Positions 1 through 6,218 of a stretch of 30,214 bases of DNA are shown here, in pieces (the first letter of the stretch is position 1; each line of letters begins with the position of its first letter). The notes below the pieces were generated by a model, which did not search any database, was not told the origin of the DNA, and worked only from the letters and a program-made list of their open reading frames with translations. Origin of the DNA: Candidatus Margulisiibacteriota bacterium (GTDB taxonomy: Bacteria; Margulisbacteria; Termititenacia; Termititenacales; Termititenacaceae); the NCBI GenBank assembly GCA_031279305.1, contig JAITIS010000002.1, positions 1 through 30,214 of the forward strand, read 5' to 3'. A program made the position numbers and the translations under genes.

Positions 1-2
1 AT

Positions 3-377
3 GATGATCTTTATTTGACTGTCTACCTGCGAAGAGGTGGTGGTACTACTAGTGTGTTTTTGTCTGAAGAAAATCGCTTGACACCAAATATACATGTGCT
101 TGGCGTGCCTATAGCTTTCAAGGCTAGAGGAGTTAAAGTTAAACAGGCCAAGGACAGCAGTAATTTACTTATCGGAACCGATTCCAACAATCCCAGTATG
201 CCAGGAGGAATAATTGCAGGATCCGGAAGCAGAATTGGCATTGGCACTGACAACCCAGCAGCAAATTTACATGTTGTTGGCGCTGGCACTGGCGCTAATG
301 ACTATGTTCTCCGAGTTCCAACAATCGATGGACATACTGTTATAGCCACAAAAGTGTATAATGTTAAATGGGAGTAG
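3..377 (+). CDS. C-terminal end of a surface/tail-fibre-like repeat protein (partial)
   Basis: The reading frame is open to the left edge, so only the last 124 residues are visible. The segment GIGTDNPAANLHVVG followed by a stretch rich in Gly, Val and Asp is typical of repeat-containing tail-fibre or adhesin-like proteins, where an IGIGT-x-PA-x-LHV motif marks beta-structured repeats. The protein ends in VYNVKWE. Its stop lies 10 bases before the ATG of the next exported protein, so the two are probably co-transcribed. The DNA is AT-richer than most of the window, which would fit a fast-evolving or acquired surface protein. The motif is seen; secretion and surface location are inferred, because the N-terminus is missing. 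A precise function cannot be named. Confidence 0.6.
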   Translation, partial: DDLYLTVYLRRGGGTTSVFLSEENRLTPNIHVLGVPIAFKARGVKVKQAKDSSNLLIGTDSNNPSMPGGIIAGSGSRIGIGTDNPAANLHVVGAGTGANDYVLRVPTIDGHTVIATKVYNVKWE

Positions 378-387
378 TGGAGTAGTT

Positions 388-1155
388 ATGAGGTATCTAA
401 AGCTTATAATTTTTATTTTAATGCTGGTCTGTTCTTTGGCGTGGTGTTATACAGAGAGCGCCAAGAATGACGGTGCTGTTGTGCCGCGAACGAATAACAC
501 TTTTCCGTTCCAGGGATATTTCACGGATTCTCAGGGGAGAGCTTATTTCGGCACTGTAATGATGGGTTTTAAGTTCTGCAGTGATGAGGGCGGAAAAGAT
601 GTTGTGTATGGTAATACCGCAGACGAAAGTATGGTCCGGAGTGTTAAAGTTTATAACGGTTTTTACGCGACAAAAGTCAGCTTGCCAAAAAATGCCTTTG
701 CCAAACTTGCTTACTATGACAATATTTGGGTAAAGGTCTATGTGGATAAAAGCGCTGGTTTAGTAGATAATATGGCGTGGGGCAAGGATTATCTGGGTTC
801 TTCGACGAGGTTAGATGATGACAATGACAATTATTTGCTTAAGCCGCATGTTCAGCTGACCGCCGCGCCGTATGCTCTGGGCGTGAGAGGCCTGGCTTAT
901 CAAAGTGGTAGTAGTCCTGGTAAGGGAGTATTAAAAGTTGGCGGCGAATACCGGGGTAAACCTAGTTCAGCAGCAAGTAATGGGAAAGATAACTTGGTCA
1001 TCTCCGGCAATGTCAAAGTTGCTGTATCATTAGATTCCGCAGAGAATACCAAGCTTGTTATCAGCGATAAGTTAAAGGGCGTTTCTGGAACCACGATAAT
1101 TATTAACGGTGAGCTCAGTGCTCCCGACGGCGTTTACGGCGCTGTTTGGAATTAG
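388..1155 (+). CDS. Exported protein of unknown function with an adhesin/tail-fibre-type N-terminal domain
   Basis: This encodes 255 residues from ATG 388, chosen because GGAG (379-382) sits 5 bases upstream and the protein then opens with a classic signal peptide (MRYLKLIIFILMLVCSLAW). An in-frame ATG at 361 would lie inside the previous gene. Residues about 35-175 follow the pattern FQGYFTDSQGRAYFG...MGFKF...VKVYNGFYATKVSL...LTAAPYALGVRGLA. I recognise this as the N-terminal part of many large secreted bacterial proteins whose C-terminal parts carry IGIGT-x-PA-x-LHV repeats; that repeat is present in the gene just upstream. The C-terminal 80 residues are short beta-like stretches ending VYGAVWN. 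The two genes may therefore be paralogues or the parts of one split or rearranged locus. No enzyme motif is visible. Confidence 0.7.
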   Translation: MRYLKLIIFILMLVCSLAWCYTESAKNDGAVVPRTNNTFPFQGYFTDSQGRAYFGTVMMGFKFCSDEGGKDVVYGNTADESMVRSVKVYNGFYATKVSLPKNAFAKLAYYDNIWVKVYVDKSAGLVDNMAWGKDYLGSSTRLDDDNDNYLLKPHVQLTAAPYALGVRGLAYQSGSSPGKGVLKVGGEYRGKPSSAASNGKDNLVISGNVKVAVSLDSAENTKLVISDKLKGVSGTTIIINGELSAPDGVYGAVWN

Positions 1156-1173
1156 GCCGGTCTTGACCAAACG

Positions 1174-1182
1174 TGTTATAAT
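1174..1182 (+). promoter_or_regulatory. Extended -10 promoter (TGTTATAAT) before the tiny exported ORF
   Basis: TG-T-TATAAT lies 29 nt upstream of ATG 1211. No -35 at a good distance is visible: TTGACC at 1163-1168 is only 8 nt away. This is one of about a dozen such boxes in the window. It belongs to the long-leader class, whose genes also carry a Shine-Dalgarno, here GGGAGGAG at 1198-1205. Confidence 0.6.
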
Positions 1183-1210
1183 TAAAGATAGATTAGAGGG
1201 AGGAGATTTT

Positions 1211-1378
1211 ATGATTAAAAAAATAGACAAAGCGAGAAGAAATTCCATTATCAAAAATTTTCAAGCGCTGGCGGTTTTAGGCTGTTTCCTCCTGCCGCTG
1301 GGCGGGAAGAAAGCTCTTTCGGCGGCCGGCTCTGTTGCTGACAGCCAAAGCAAAACGAACGTGGCCATTTGGGGTTAA
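1211..1378 (+). CDS. Small exported or membrane-anchored peptide (55 aa), unknown function
   Basis: This short ORF is supported by its start signals: an extended -10 box (1174-1182) and a near-perfect Shine-Dalgarno GGGAGGAG (1198-1205) five bases before ATG 1211. The product begins with a strongly basic segment (MIKKIDKARRNSIIKN), then a hydrophobic core (ALAVLGCFLLPLGG) and a short polar tail ending SKTNVAIWG. That architecture is a signal peptide or a single membrane anchor with about 20 residues outside. The C-terminus resembles the ends of the two genes upstream (VYNVKWE, VYGAVWN). It could be a functional small protein or the surviving start of a decayed longer exported protein. The reading frame closes cleanly, and I see no obvious continuation in another frame before the next gene. 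Confidence 0.5.
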   Translation: MIKKIDKARRNSIIKNFQALAVLGCFLLPLGGKKALSAAGSVADSQSKTNVAIWG

Positions 1379-1405
1379 AGTCCGGTAGCGTTCTCTAAAT
1401 GTCCC

Positions 1406-1414
1406 TGTTATAAT
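1406..1414 (+). promoter_or_regulatory. Extended -10 promoter (TGTTATAAT) of the ftsB-like/yabR-like pair
   Basis: TG-T-TATAAT ends 10 nt before ATG 1424. With a normal 6-9 nt gap from the -10 to the transcription start, the mRNA would have a leader of only a few bases. No Shine-Dalgarno is present between box and start codon. Confidence 0.6.
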
Positions 1415-1423
1415 CTAAAGCTG

Positions 1424-1705
1424 ATGAGCGCAACTGCGGGTAAACGCTGGCTGGCGCTTTTTGTTGCGGCGTGCGTTTTATATTTTGGTTTTGAACTGGG
1501 GCGGAGTTATTTCCGCGGGCAGACGTTTTGGCGGCGTTACGCCGCGCTGGAGTCGCGTTATGCCGAATTGCTCAAGCAGAATCAGGATTTGCAGATCCGC
1601 TTGACCGAGGCGCGCAGTGACGCTTTCATTGAGTTGAATGCGCGCGACAAACTGGGGCTGGCGCGTCCGGGCGAGACAGCGTATAAGATAGTTGAGGAGG
1701 ATTGA
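1424..1705 (+). CDS. ftsB: Septum formation initiator, FtsB/DivIC family
   Basis: The protein has 93 residues with the standard layout of this division family: a short cytoplasmic N-terminus, one transmembrane helix (about residues 9-26, LALFVAACVLYFGFELG), a coiled coil (about 33-62) with Leu heptads, and the family C-terminal motif FIELNARDKLGLARPGETAYKI. FtsB/DivIC bridges FtsL and FtsQ/DivIB in the divisome at the inner membrane. The length is typical (90-125). The next gene, an S1-domain protein, follows with a 10-nt gap. The same pair (divIC-yabR) occurs in Bacillus subtilis, which supports both assignments. The gene appears to be expressed from a promoter so close that the transcript is nearly leaderless. 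Confidence 0.88.
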   Translation: MSATAGKRWLALFVAACVLYFGFELGRSYFRGQTFWRRYAALESRYAELLKQNQDLQIRLTEARSDAFIELNARDKLGLARPGETAYKIVEED

Positions 1706-1715
1706 GTTTAACGCA

Positions 1716-2180
1716 ATGGCAGAGGAAAGCAAGACAGAAAATCCGCCGCCGCAGGAGCACTCTGCAGGCGAGTTGCTCAAAGGTTCGGTTACAGGCATCA
1801 CCAGTTTTGGCGCGTTTGTAAAATTGCCGGACGGCAAAGAAGGTCTGGTGCATATTTCGGAAATCGCCAACACGTATGTCACCAATGTCGAAAATTTTAT
1901 CAAGCTCGGCGAAGAAGTGACGGTCAAGGTTTTAGGCAAAAACAACAAAGGCAAATACGATCTGTCGATCAAACAAGCCAGCGCGGCGGCCGCGCCGGTT
2001 TTTCGCCATGCTCCGCGCTCCGAGGACGGCAAACGCAAAAGTTTTGAGCCGGGGTCTTTTGACGAGATGATGCATAATTTCCTCAAGACCAGCGAGGAAG
2101 TGCAGCTCGATGTGCGGCGCAATTTGCAGTACCGGCAGGGCTTGCGGCGCAAAGGGCAGAAAAAGCACCGAGAGGAATAA
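1716..2180 (+). CDS. yabR: S1-domain RNA-binding protein, YabR-like
   Basis: This encodes 154 residues from ATG 1716. An in-frame TTG at 1692 overlaps the upstream gene and is less likely; the GAGGAGG at 1694-1700 sits rather far (15 nt) from the ATG. An S1 OB-fold occupies about residues 18-85: GSVTGITSFGAFVKLPDGKE, then GLVHISEIAN, then GEEVTVKVLG and the KGKYDLSIKQA end. The C-terminal part has an Ala-rich linker, then SFDEMMHNFLKTSEE and a basic RNA-binding-like tail (RRNLQYRQGLRRKGQKKHREE). This matches the general plan of Bacillus YabR, encoded downstream of divIC. A role in RNA binding or ribosome-related control is inferred from the domain; the target is unknown. Confidence 0.85.
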   Translation: MAEESKTENPPPQEHSAGELLKGSVTGITSFGAFVKLPDGKEGLVHISEIANTYVTNVENFIKLGEEVTVKVLGKNNKGKYDLSIKQASAAAAPVFRHAPRSEDGKRKSFEPGSFDEMMHNFLKTSEEVQLDVRRNLQYRQGLRRKGQKKHREE

Positions 2181-2200
2181 ATGCATGTCCGGAACAAGGC

Positions 2201-2240
2201 GGGGCGCAGGATTTATCCTGCGCCCCTGCCTATATATTTT
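2201..2240 (+). terminator. Rho-independent terminator after the yabR-like gene
   Basis: A perfect inverted repeat, GGGGCGCAGGAT (2201-2212) and ATCCTGCGCCCC (2215-2226), is followed within a few bases by a T-rich run (TATATATTTTT). It lies 20 nt past the stop codon. Confidence 0.8.
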
Positions 2241-2260
2241 TGACGAGCTGTATTTTGGGA

Positions 2261-2380
2261 TTGCGGCGTTAGCCGCATAGCTGTGGTAAGCTTGCGGCGT
2301 TAGCCGCGTAGCTGCGGCAAGCTTGCGGCGTTAGCCGCGTAGCTGTGGTAAGCTTGCGGCGTTAGCCGCATAGCCGCGGC
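2261..2380. repeat. 31-nt tandem repeat, 3.9 copies
   Basis: Copies start at 2261, 2292, 2323 and 2354, each exactly 31 nt apart, and the last is cut after 27 nt where the palindrome before the tRNA begins. Each copy opens with TTGCGGCGTTAGCCGC, a 5-bp hairpin (GCGGC, loop GTTA, GCCGC), followed by a segment of the form TAGCTGYGGYAAGC. The copies differ at a handful of sites, mostly C/T or A/G. There are no unique spacers, so this is a tandem array and not CRISPR. No ORF covers it. In RNA it would form a row of small hairpins before the tRNA. Confidence 0.9.
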
Positions 2381-2420
2381 GCCATGCTAACAGCCATATA
2401 TGGCTGTTAGCATGGCGCCG
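2377..2420. repeat. Perfect 44-nt palindrome overlapping the 5' end of tRNA-Leu
   Basis: The arms 2377-2398 and 2399-2420 are exact reverse complements (outer end CGGCGCCATGC..., centre CCATATATGG). The last four bases of the right arm, GCCG, are the first four bases of the tRNA acceptor stem. As RNA it makes a hairpin of about 20 bp directly in front of, and competing with, the tRNA 5' end. No T-run follows, so it is not an ordinary terminator. Confidence 0.92.
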
Positions 2421-2504
2421 AAGTGGTGGAATTGGTAGACACACAGGACTTAAAATCCTGAGGGAAGTCAAACGCCCGTGCCGGTTCGAGTCCGGCCTTC
2501 GGCA
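2417..2504 (+). tRNA. tRNA-Leu (anticodon UAA)
   Basis: This is an 88-nt class II tRNA with a long variable arm. The acceptor stem GCCGAAG (2417-2423) pairs with CTTCGGC (2497-2503), with discriminator A at 2504. The D-arm contains TGGTGGAATTGGTAGACAC. The anticodon stem CAGGA/TCCTG encloses the loop CTTAAAA, giving anticodon TAA at 2451-2453, which reads UUA and probably UUG. The T-arm contains the invariant GGTTCGAGTCC. The 3' CCA is not encoded (CTA follows), so it must be added by CCA-adding enzyme. Each end of the gene lies inside a perfect palindrome. Confidence 0.97.
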
Positions 2505-2541
2505 CTAAAAGCGCGCTGTGCACAGCGCGCTTTTAGTGCCG
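2500..2541. terminator. Perfect 42-nt palindrome at the tRNA 3' end, likely bidirectional terminator
   Basis: The arms 2500-2520 and 2521-2541 are exact reverse complements. The inner core is AAAA, then GCGCGCTGTG and CACAGCGCGC, then TTTT, which has the shape of a bidirectional Rho-independent terminator. The first five bases (CGGCA) belong to the tRNA acceptor end and discriminator, so the hairpin can compete with acceptor-stem folding until the precursor is processed. Confidence 0.8.
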
Positions 2542-2617
2542 GGCGGAAGGCAGCAGCGCGCCGCACCCGGGTTTTTGGTTACGCAACAATTTTTAGGAAA
2601 TTACGAAATATTCTAGT

Positions 2618-3847
2618 ATGCAAGGCAAGTCAATCGCGTTAAGAATAAAAAATATTTTTGTCCCGCGCCAGGATATAGTTTTGCGTCCGAGACAGACCAT
2701 CGACACGGCGTATATCAGCCAAGAGCAGATTCGCGGACTGCTCCAGCGCGAGCTGATTTATGCCCCGTATCAATCTTTTGATTATTTGCCGCCACGGGCG
2801 TTTTATATTTGCTCGCAGGGAGATATTTTTAACACCGACGTGGAGTTGTCCGAAGTGCAAGATTTGATTCAAATGCTTGCCCGCCTAACCCGGTTGTCCG
2901 GGCGGCAGACAGGCATCTGGCGGCATTATAAAAATCTAGCCGAGTTAAAAAACCTGCGAAAAGAAATGCTTAAGCGGTACGGCCAGAAGCGGGTGCTGAT
3001 TTATCAGATAGATTACCCTGAGCACTACGGACAGGCTGGCGAAGAGCATATTGAGTTAGAGGATTTGTTGGGGCTGTACTGCTCTGCGCAGTGTCCTTGG
3101 GCTGTGAAATTGATCAAAGCCAGAACTCCGGATGCGGAAATGCTGGCCGATACGTTGAAAAAACTCGAAAAGAGACTGCGGTCGGCGCCGCCGGGGCAGG
3201 AAATTTTACTGAAGGAAATACATTATATGCTGCTGGCGCGCGCCGGACGGTTTGCCGGCGCCAGCCGGGTGTTAGCCTGTCTATCCGGCAATAATATTCA
3301 GTACGATTATGACCGGGCGGTGTTGTATTATCTGTCCGGGGATTACGCGCGGGCCGCCAGTTATTTTAAAGCTATGCTTTTGACGGCGGAACCGTCGGTG
3401 AAACTGCCGGCTTTATTTGGCCTTTTGCGGACCTGCATACGGCAGAAACGGCCGATGCTGGCCAGACAATTTTTTGCGGATATGCAAAAACTGATAATTT
3501 CTCCCTCGCCCAGGGCTTTCCCGGTGCTCTTCCTGCAGGTATGGGATGAAAGCGCTAAATTAAAAGAAGATGTTTTTACCGCCGCCGCTTTGCCGGCCGA
3601 GATTGTCTGGAGGCAGCCGCGGGACGTATTTGAATATCTGGCCGCCAATTATGAGCCGGAAATATATTTTAACCGGGAGCGTCCGGTGCTTGACGTTTAT
3701 ATACAGCTTTTTAGACAGGATTTGCCTAAGATGTCTGGGCTGCCGGAATTAAAAGCTGCCTATATCAAGCACGGATTTTTTAATCTGCATCAGCTGCTGC
3801 AGTATTTACTGCGCAGTAAAAAATACACGGAGCGCCTCTTAAATTAG
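2618..3847 (+). CDS. Hypothetical protein (409 aa), possible helical/TPR-like C-terminal half
   Basis: I do not recognise this protein. ATG 2618 follows a weak TATTCT box at 2609-2614 and no Shine-Dalgarno. There is no signal peptide or convincing membrane segment, so it is probably cytoplasmic. Residues 1-90 contain a compact mixed segment (PRQDIVLRPRQTIDTAYISQ, then a run of aromatic residues). From about 180 to 300 the sequence reads as amphipathic helix pairs (LLARAGRFAGASRVLACL, then AVLYYLSGDYARAASYFKAML), with A/G-Y/R-A patterns like those of TPR repeats, so it may bind a partner protein. It stands alone between the tRNA-Leu terminator and the M23 peptidase gene. The N-terminal segment before the TPR-like part may be lineage-specific. 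Confidence 0.7.
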   Translation: MQGKSIALRIKNIFVPRQDIVLRPRQTIDTAYISQEQIRGLLQRELIYAPYQSFDYLPPRAFYICSQGDIFNTDVELSEVQDLIQMLARLTRLSGRQTGIWRHYKNLAELKNLRKEMLKRYGQKRVLIYQIDYPEHYGQAGEEHIELEDLLGLYCSAQCPWAVKLIKARTPDAEMLADTLKKLEKRLRSAPPGQEILLKEIHYMLLARAGRFAGASRVLACLSGNNIQYDYDRAVLYYLSGDYARAASYFKAMLLTAEPSVKLPALFGLLRTCIRQKRPMLARQFFADMQKLIISPSPRAFPVLFLQVWDESAKLKEDVFTAAALPAEIVWRQPRDVFEYLAANYEPEIYFNRERPVLDVYIQLFRQDLPKMSGLPELKAAYIKHGFFNLHQLLQYLLRSKKYTERLLN

Positions 3848-3856
3848 TGTTATAAT
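3848..3856 (+). promoter_or_regulatory. Extended -10 promoter (TGTTATAAT) of the envelope gene cluster
   Basis: TG-T-TATAAT overlaps the stop of the upstream hypothetical gene (TAG 3845-3847) and lies 23 nt before GTG 3879. This long-leader case comes with a Shine-Dalgarno, GAGGG at 3866-3870. Confidence 0.6.
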
Positions 3857-3878
3857 CCAAATTCTGAGGGTGGGGGAT

Positions 3879-4991
3879 GTGTTTATCCAAAAAATAATTT
3901 TGCTTTGCCTTGTGCTGTCTCTGGGCTGGGCGGCCAGCATCGCCGATAAACAGAAAGAACTGCAGCGCATACAGTCCGAGCTTGAGCGCAATCAGCGCCT
4001 GCTCCAGCAGACCCGCGTCAAAGAAAATGCTTCTCTGCGCGATTTGGCTTTGCTAAACCGCGGTTTGAGCAAGGTGCAAAACGATCTCAAGTACAATCAA
4101 AAAAAATTATCCGAGCATACGGAAGTCCTGCAGCAGACCGGCGAGGAATTGGATCGGAACGAAACGGAGTACAAACGGCGGATGGCGGTGAGCCGGCTGC
4201 GCATCCGCGAGATGTATAAAACGCAGGATATTGGCTGGCTGGCGCTGCTTTTGACTAACCGCTCTTTTTCTGGCCTGATTGACAACACGCATTACTACCG
4301 CAAGATACTGGAGCGGGATCTGGCCAATCTGGAGCGCGTGCGTTCGGTCAAACAAGAAATCGCCCGGAAAAAAGAAAATCTGGAATATCAAAAAAAACTT
4401 ATCGAATCCACCAAAAAAAGCATAGAACAGCAAAAGATTTTGTACGAGCGCCGGTCTAAGCAGCAGGAACAGCTCTACACTCATCTGCGCGCCCAGCGGA
4501 TCAAATACGAAAAAGAATCAGACGCGCTTTTGAAAAATTCGCAGGAAGTCGAAGCGATGATCAAAAAAATGATTCTGGAAAATCCCAATGCGGAAGCGCG
4601 CGGTTCCGGCAAATACATCTGGCCGGTGAAAGGCCCGCTCACCTCGTATTATGGCCGGCGGGTGCATCCGATTTTCAAAATAGCTAAAATGCACACGGGA
4701 TTAGATATCGGCGTGGCGCACGGCACGCCGATCAAAGCCGCGGACGCCGGCATAGTGACTTTTTCCGACTGGTGGGGCGGCTACGGGCGCTGTATTATCA
4801 TCGATCACGGTCGCGGCTATGCCACGCTCTACGCCCATATGTCCAAACAGCTGGTCAAAAAAGGCGCGGCTGTCAATAAAGGCCAAGCTATCGGCAATGT
4901 CGGCGCCACCGGTTACGCGACCGGACCTCACCTGCATTTTGAAGTGCGCCGAAACGGCGAAACCGTCGATCCTCTGCCGTATCTGCCCTAG
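3879..4991 (+). CDS. Periplasmic coiled-coil M23 peptidase, EnvC-like
   Basis: This encodes 370 residues from GTG 3879 (an in-frame GTG at 3870 is possible, but 3879 is better spaced from GAGGG). A signal peptide is followed by a long coiled coil (about residues 20-230, rich in Gln, Glu, Lys and Arg heptads) and a C-terminal LytM/M23 domain (about 245-370). The zinc ligands H272 and D276 (MHTGLD) and H353 (HLH), and the catalytic-type histidines H320 (YAHMS) and H351, are all present. The enzyme should therefore cut peptidoglycan cross-links itself, unlike E. coli EnvC, whose LytM site is degenerate and which only activates amidases. In proteobacteria envC, ctpA and yibQ are commonly adjacent, and that order is kept here, which supports an envelope and cell-separation role. 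Confidence 0.88.
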   Translation: MFIQKIILLCLVLSLGWAASIADKQKELQRIQSELERNQRLLQQTRVKENASLRDLALLNRGLSKVQNDLKYNQKKLSEHTEVLQQTGEELDRNETEYKRRMAVSRLRIREMYKTQDIGWLALLLTNRSFSGLIDNTHYYRKILERDLANLERVRSVKQEIARKKENLEYQKKLIESTKKSIEQQKILYERRSKQQEQLYTHLRAQRIKYEKESDALLKNSQEVEAMIKKMILENPNAEARGSGKYIWPVKGPLTSYYGRRVHPIFKIAKMHTGLDIGVAHGTPIKAADAGIVTFSDWWGGYGRCIIIDHGRGYATLYAHMSKQLVKKGAAVNKGQAIGNVGATGYATGPHLHFEVRRNGETVDPLPYLP

Positions 4992-4999
4992 GCGGATTA

Positions 5000-5008
5000 T
5001 GTTAAAAT
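5000..5008 (+). promoter_or_regulatory. Extended -10 box (TGTTAAAAT) before ctpA
   Basis: TG-T-TAAAAT ends 11 nt before ATG 5019, so any transcript starting here would have a leader of about 2-5 nt. A weak AGGCGG (5009-5014) lies between. Read-through from the upstream peptidase gene is also possible. Confidence 0.5.
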
Positions 5009-5018
5009 AGGCGGCAAT

Positions 5019-6218
5019 ATGTCGAAAAAAGTAAAAATATCCACCGCGGTGATATGCTGCTGTCTGGCGTTTTTCTTGGGCGTAGGCACCAAATTTCTGG
5101 CGGCGGCCCGAGTGGAGGCCACTTGGGGGCTGTTGTATCAGGCTTTGAGCATTGTGCGCACCCAGTTCATCGACACGGATGTCAGAGACGATAAACTTAT
5201 TTACGGTTCGATCCGCGGTATGCTGCGTTCACTGGATGATCCTTACACCCGCTTTATCGATCCGGAAGGCTACGAGGATATGCAGACGCATTTGAACGGC
5301 AACTTTGCCGGCATCGGCATCCAGATCGGCATCAAAGACAGCGTGTTGACCGTGATCGCGCCTATCGAGGACACGCCGGCGGACAGAGCTGGTTTTAAGA
5401 CCGGCGATAAGATTCTGGAAATAAACGGCAAGTCCACCGAGGATATGTCGCTGGAGCAGGCTGTTTCGCTTATCCGCGGGCCCAAAGGCACCAGAGTCAC
5501 GCTGTTAGTTCTACGCAATCTTAAAGAAAAAGCGCAGGAACACACGCTGATCCGCGACAACATTAAAATAAAATCGGTAGCCCGCCAGAAAATGCTTGAT
5601 GAAAAAAATAAAATAGGCTACATAATGCTGGCGACTTTTGAAAGCAAGCTGACTTATGATGAATTGAGCGAGGCGATTCAGGCTCTGGAGCAAAAAGGCC
5701 TGCAAAGCCTGATCTTAGACCTGCGCAACAACGGCGGCGGACTGCTCGATGAGGCTGTCGCCGTCGCATCTATTTTTATCAAGAACGGCGAGATCGTGCA
5801 CACTGTCGACCGCTACGGCAACAAAGAGACTTTTCAGGCCACGGCGGTGGATTATCAATGGCCTGATAAGCCGTTGGTCGTGCTCATCAACGGCGGTTCG
5901 GCTTCCGCCTCGGAGATAGTGGCCGGCGCGGTGGCGGACAATAAGCGCGGCGCTCTGATCGGCGCTCCCTCTTTTGGCAAAGCCTCGGTGCAGAATATCC
6001 GTCCGCTGTCCGACGGCTCGGCGATACTGGTGACCGTCGCCAAATATCTCACTCCTGCCGGCAGTGATATTAACAAAATCGGCGTTTCGCCAAACTATAC
6101 GGTGGAGATACCGACTGCTTCTATTGAGGAAGCCTTGAATGACCCGAACTATAAATACAGCGAGGAAAAAGACGCCCAGCTGCAATACGCTCTGGAATAT
6201 TTGCGCGGGCCTAAGTGA
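5019..6218 (+). CDS. ctpA: C-terminal processing protease CtpA (S41 family, PDZ domain)
   Basis: The protein has 399 residues. An N-terminal membrane anchor or signal (about 9-28) is followed by the S41 N-terminal segment with SLDDPYTRFI, a PDZ domain (about 90-170, GIGIQIG... then PADRAGFKTGDKILEING), and the S41 core. The catalytic Ser296 sits in NGGSASASE (291-299) and Lys321 in FGKASVQ, with Gln325 four residues on. The Ser-Lys spacing of 25 equals that of CtpB and Prc. The enzyme trims exported or periplasmic proteins from their C-termini. It often controls peptidoglycan hydrolases, and the neighbouring M23 enzyme is a natural candidate substrate (inference). The stop overlaps the next gene by 4 nt (GTGA), so the two are translationally coupled. 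Confidence 0.95.
   Translation: MSKKVKISTAVICCCLAFFLGVGTKFLAAARVEATWGLLYQALSIVRTQFIDTDVRDDKLIYGSIRGMLRSLDDPYTRFIDPEGYEDMQTHLNGNFAGIGIQIGIKDSVLTVIAPIEDTPADRAGFKTGDKILEINGKSTEDMSLEQAVSLIRGPKGTRVTLLVLRNLKEKAQEHTLIRDNIKIKSVARQKMLDEKNKIGYIMLATFESKLTYDELSEAIQALEQKGLQSLILDLRNNGGGLLDEAVAVASIFIKNGEIVHTVDRYGNKETFQATAVDYQWPDKPLVVLINGGSASASEIVAGAVADNKRGALIGAPSFGKASVQNIRPLSDGSAILVTVAKYLTPAGSDINKIGVSPNYTVEIPTASIEEALNDPNYKYSEEKDAQLQYALEYLRGPK

Noticed and set aside
1163..1168. TTGACC as a -35 box for the tiny ORF
   Set aside because: The spacer to TATAAT is only 8 nt, too short for a -35/-10 pair.
1478..2197. 239-aa minus-strand ORF across ftsB-like and yabR-like genes
   Set aside because: It overlaps two recognised genes and its translation is Cys/Arg/Ser-rich without domain features.
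2261..2380. Possible CRISPR array
   Set aside because: The repeats are contiguous at a 31-nt period with no unique spacers, and no cas genes are near.
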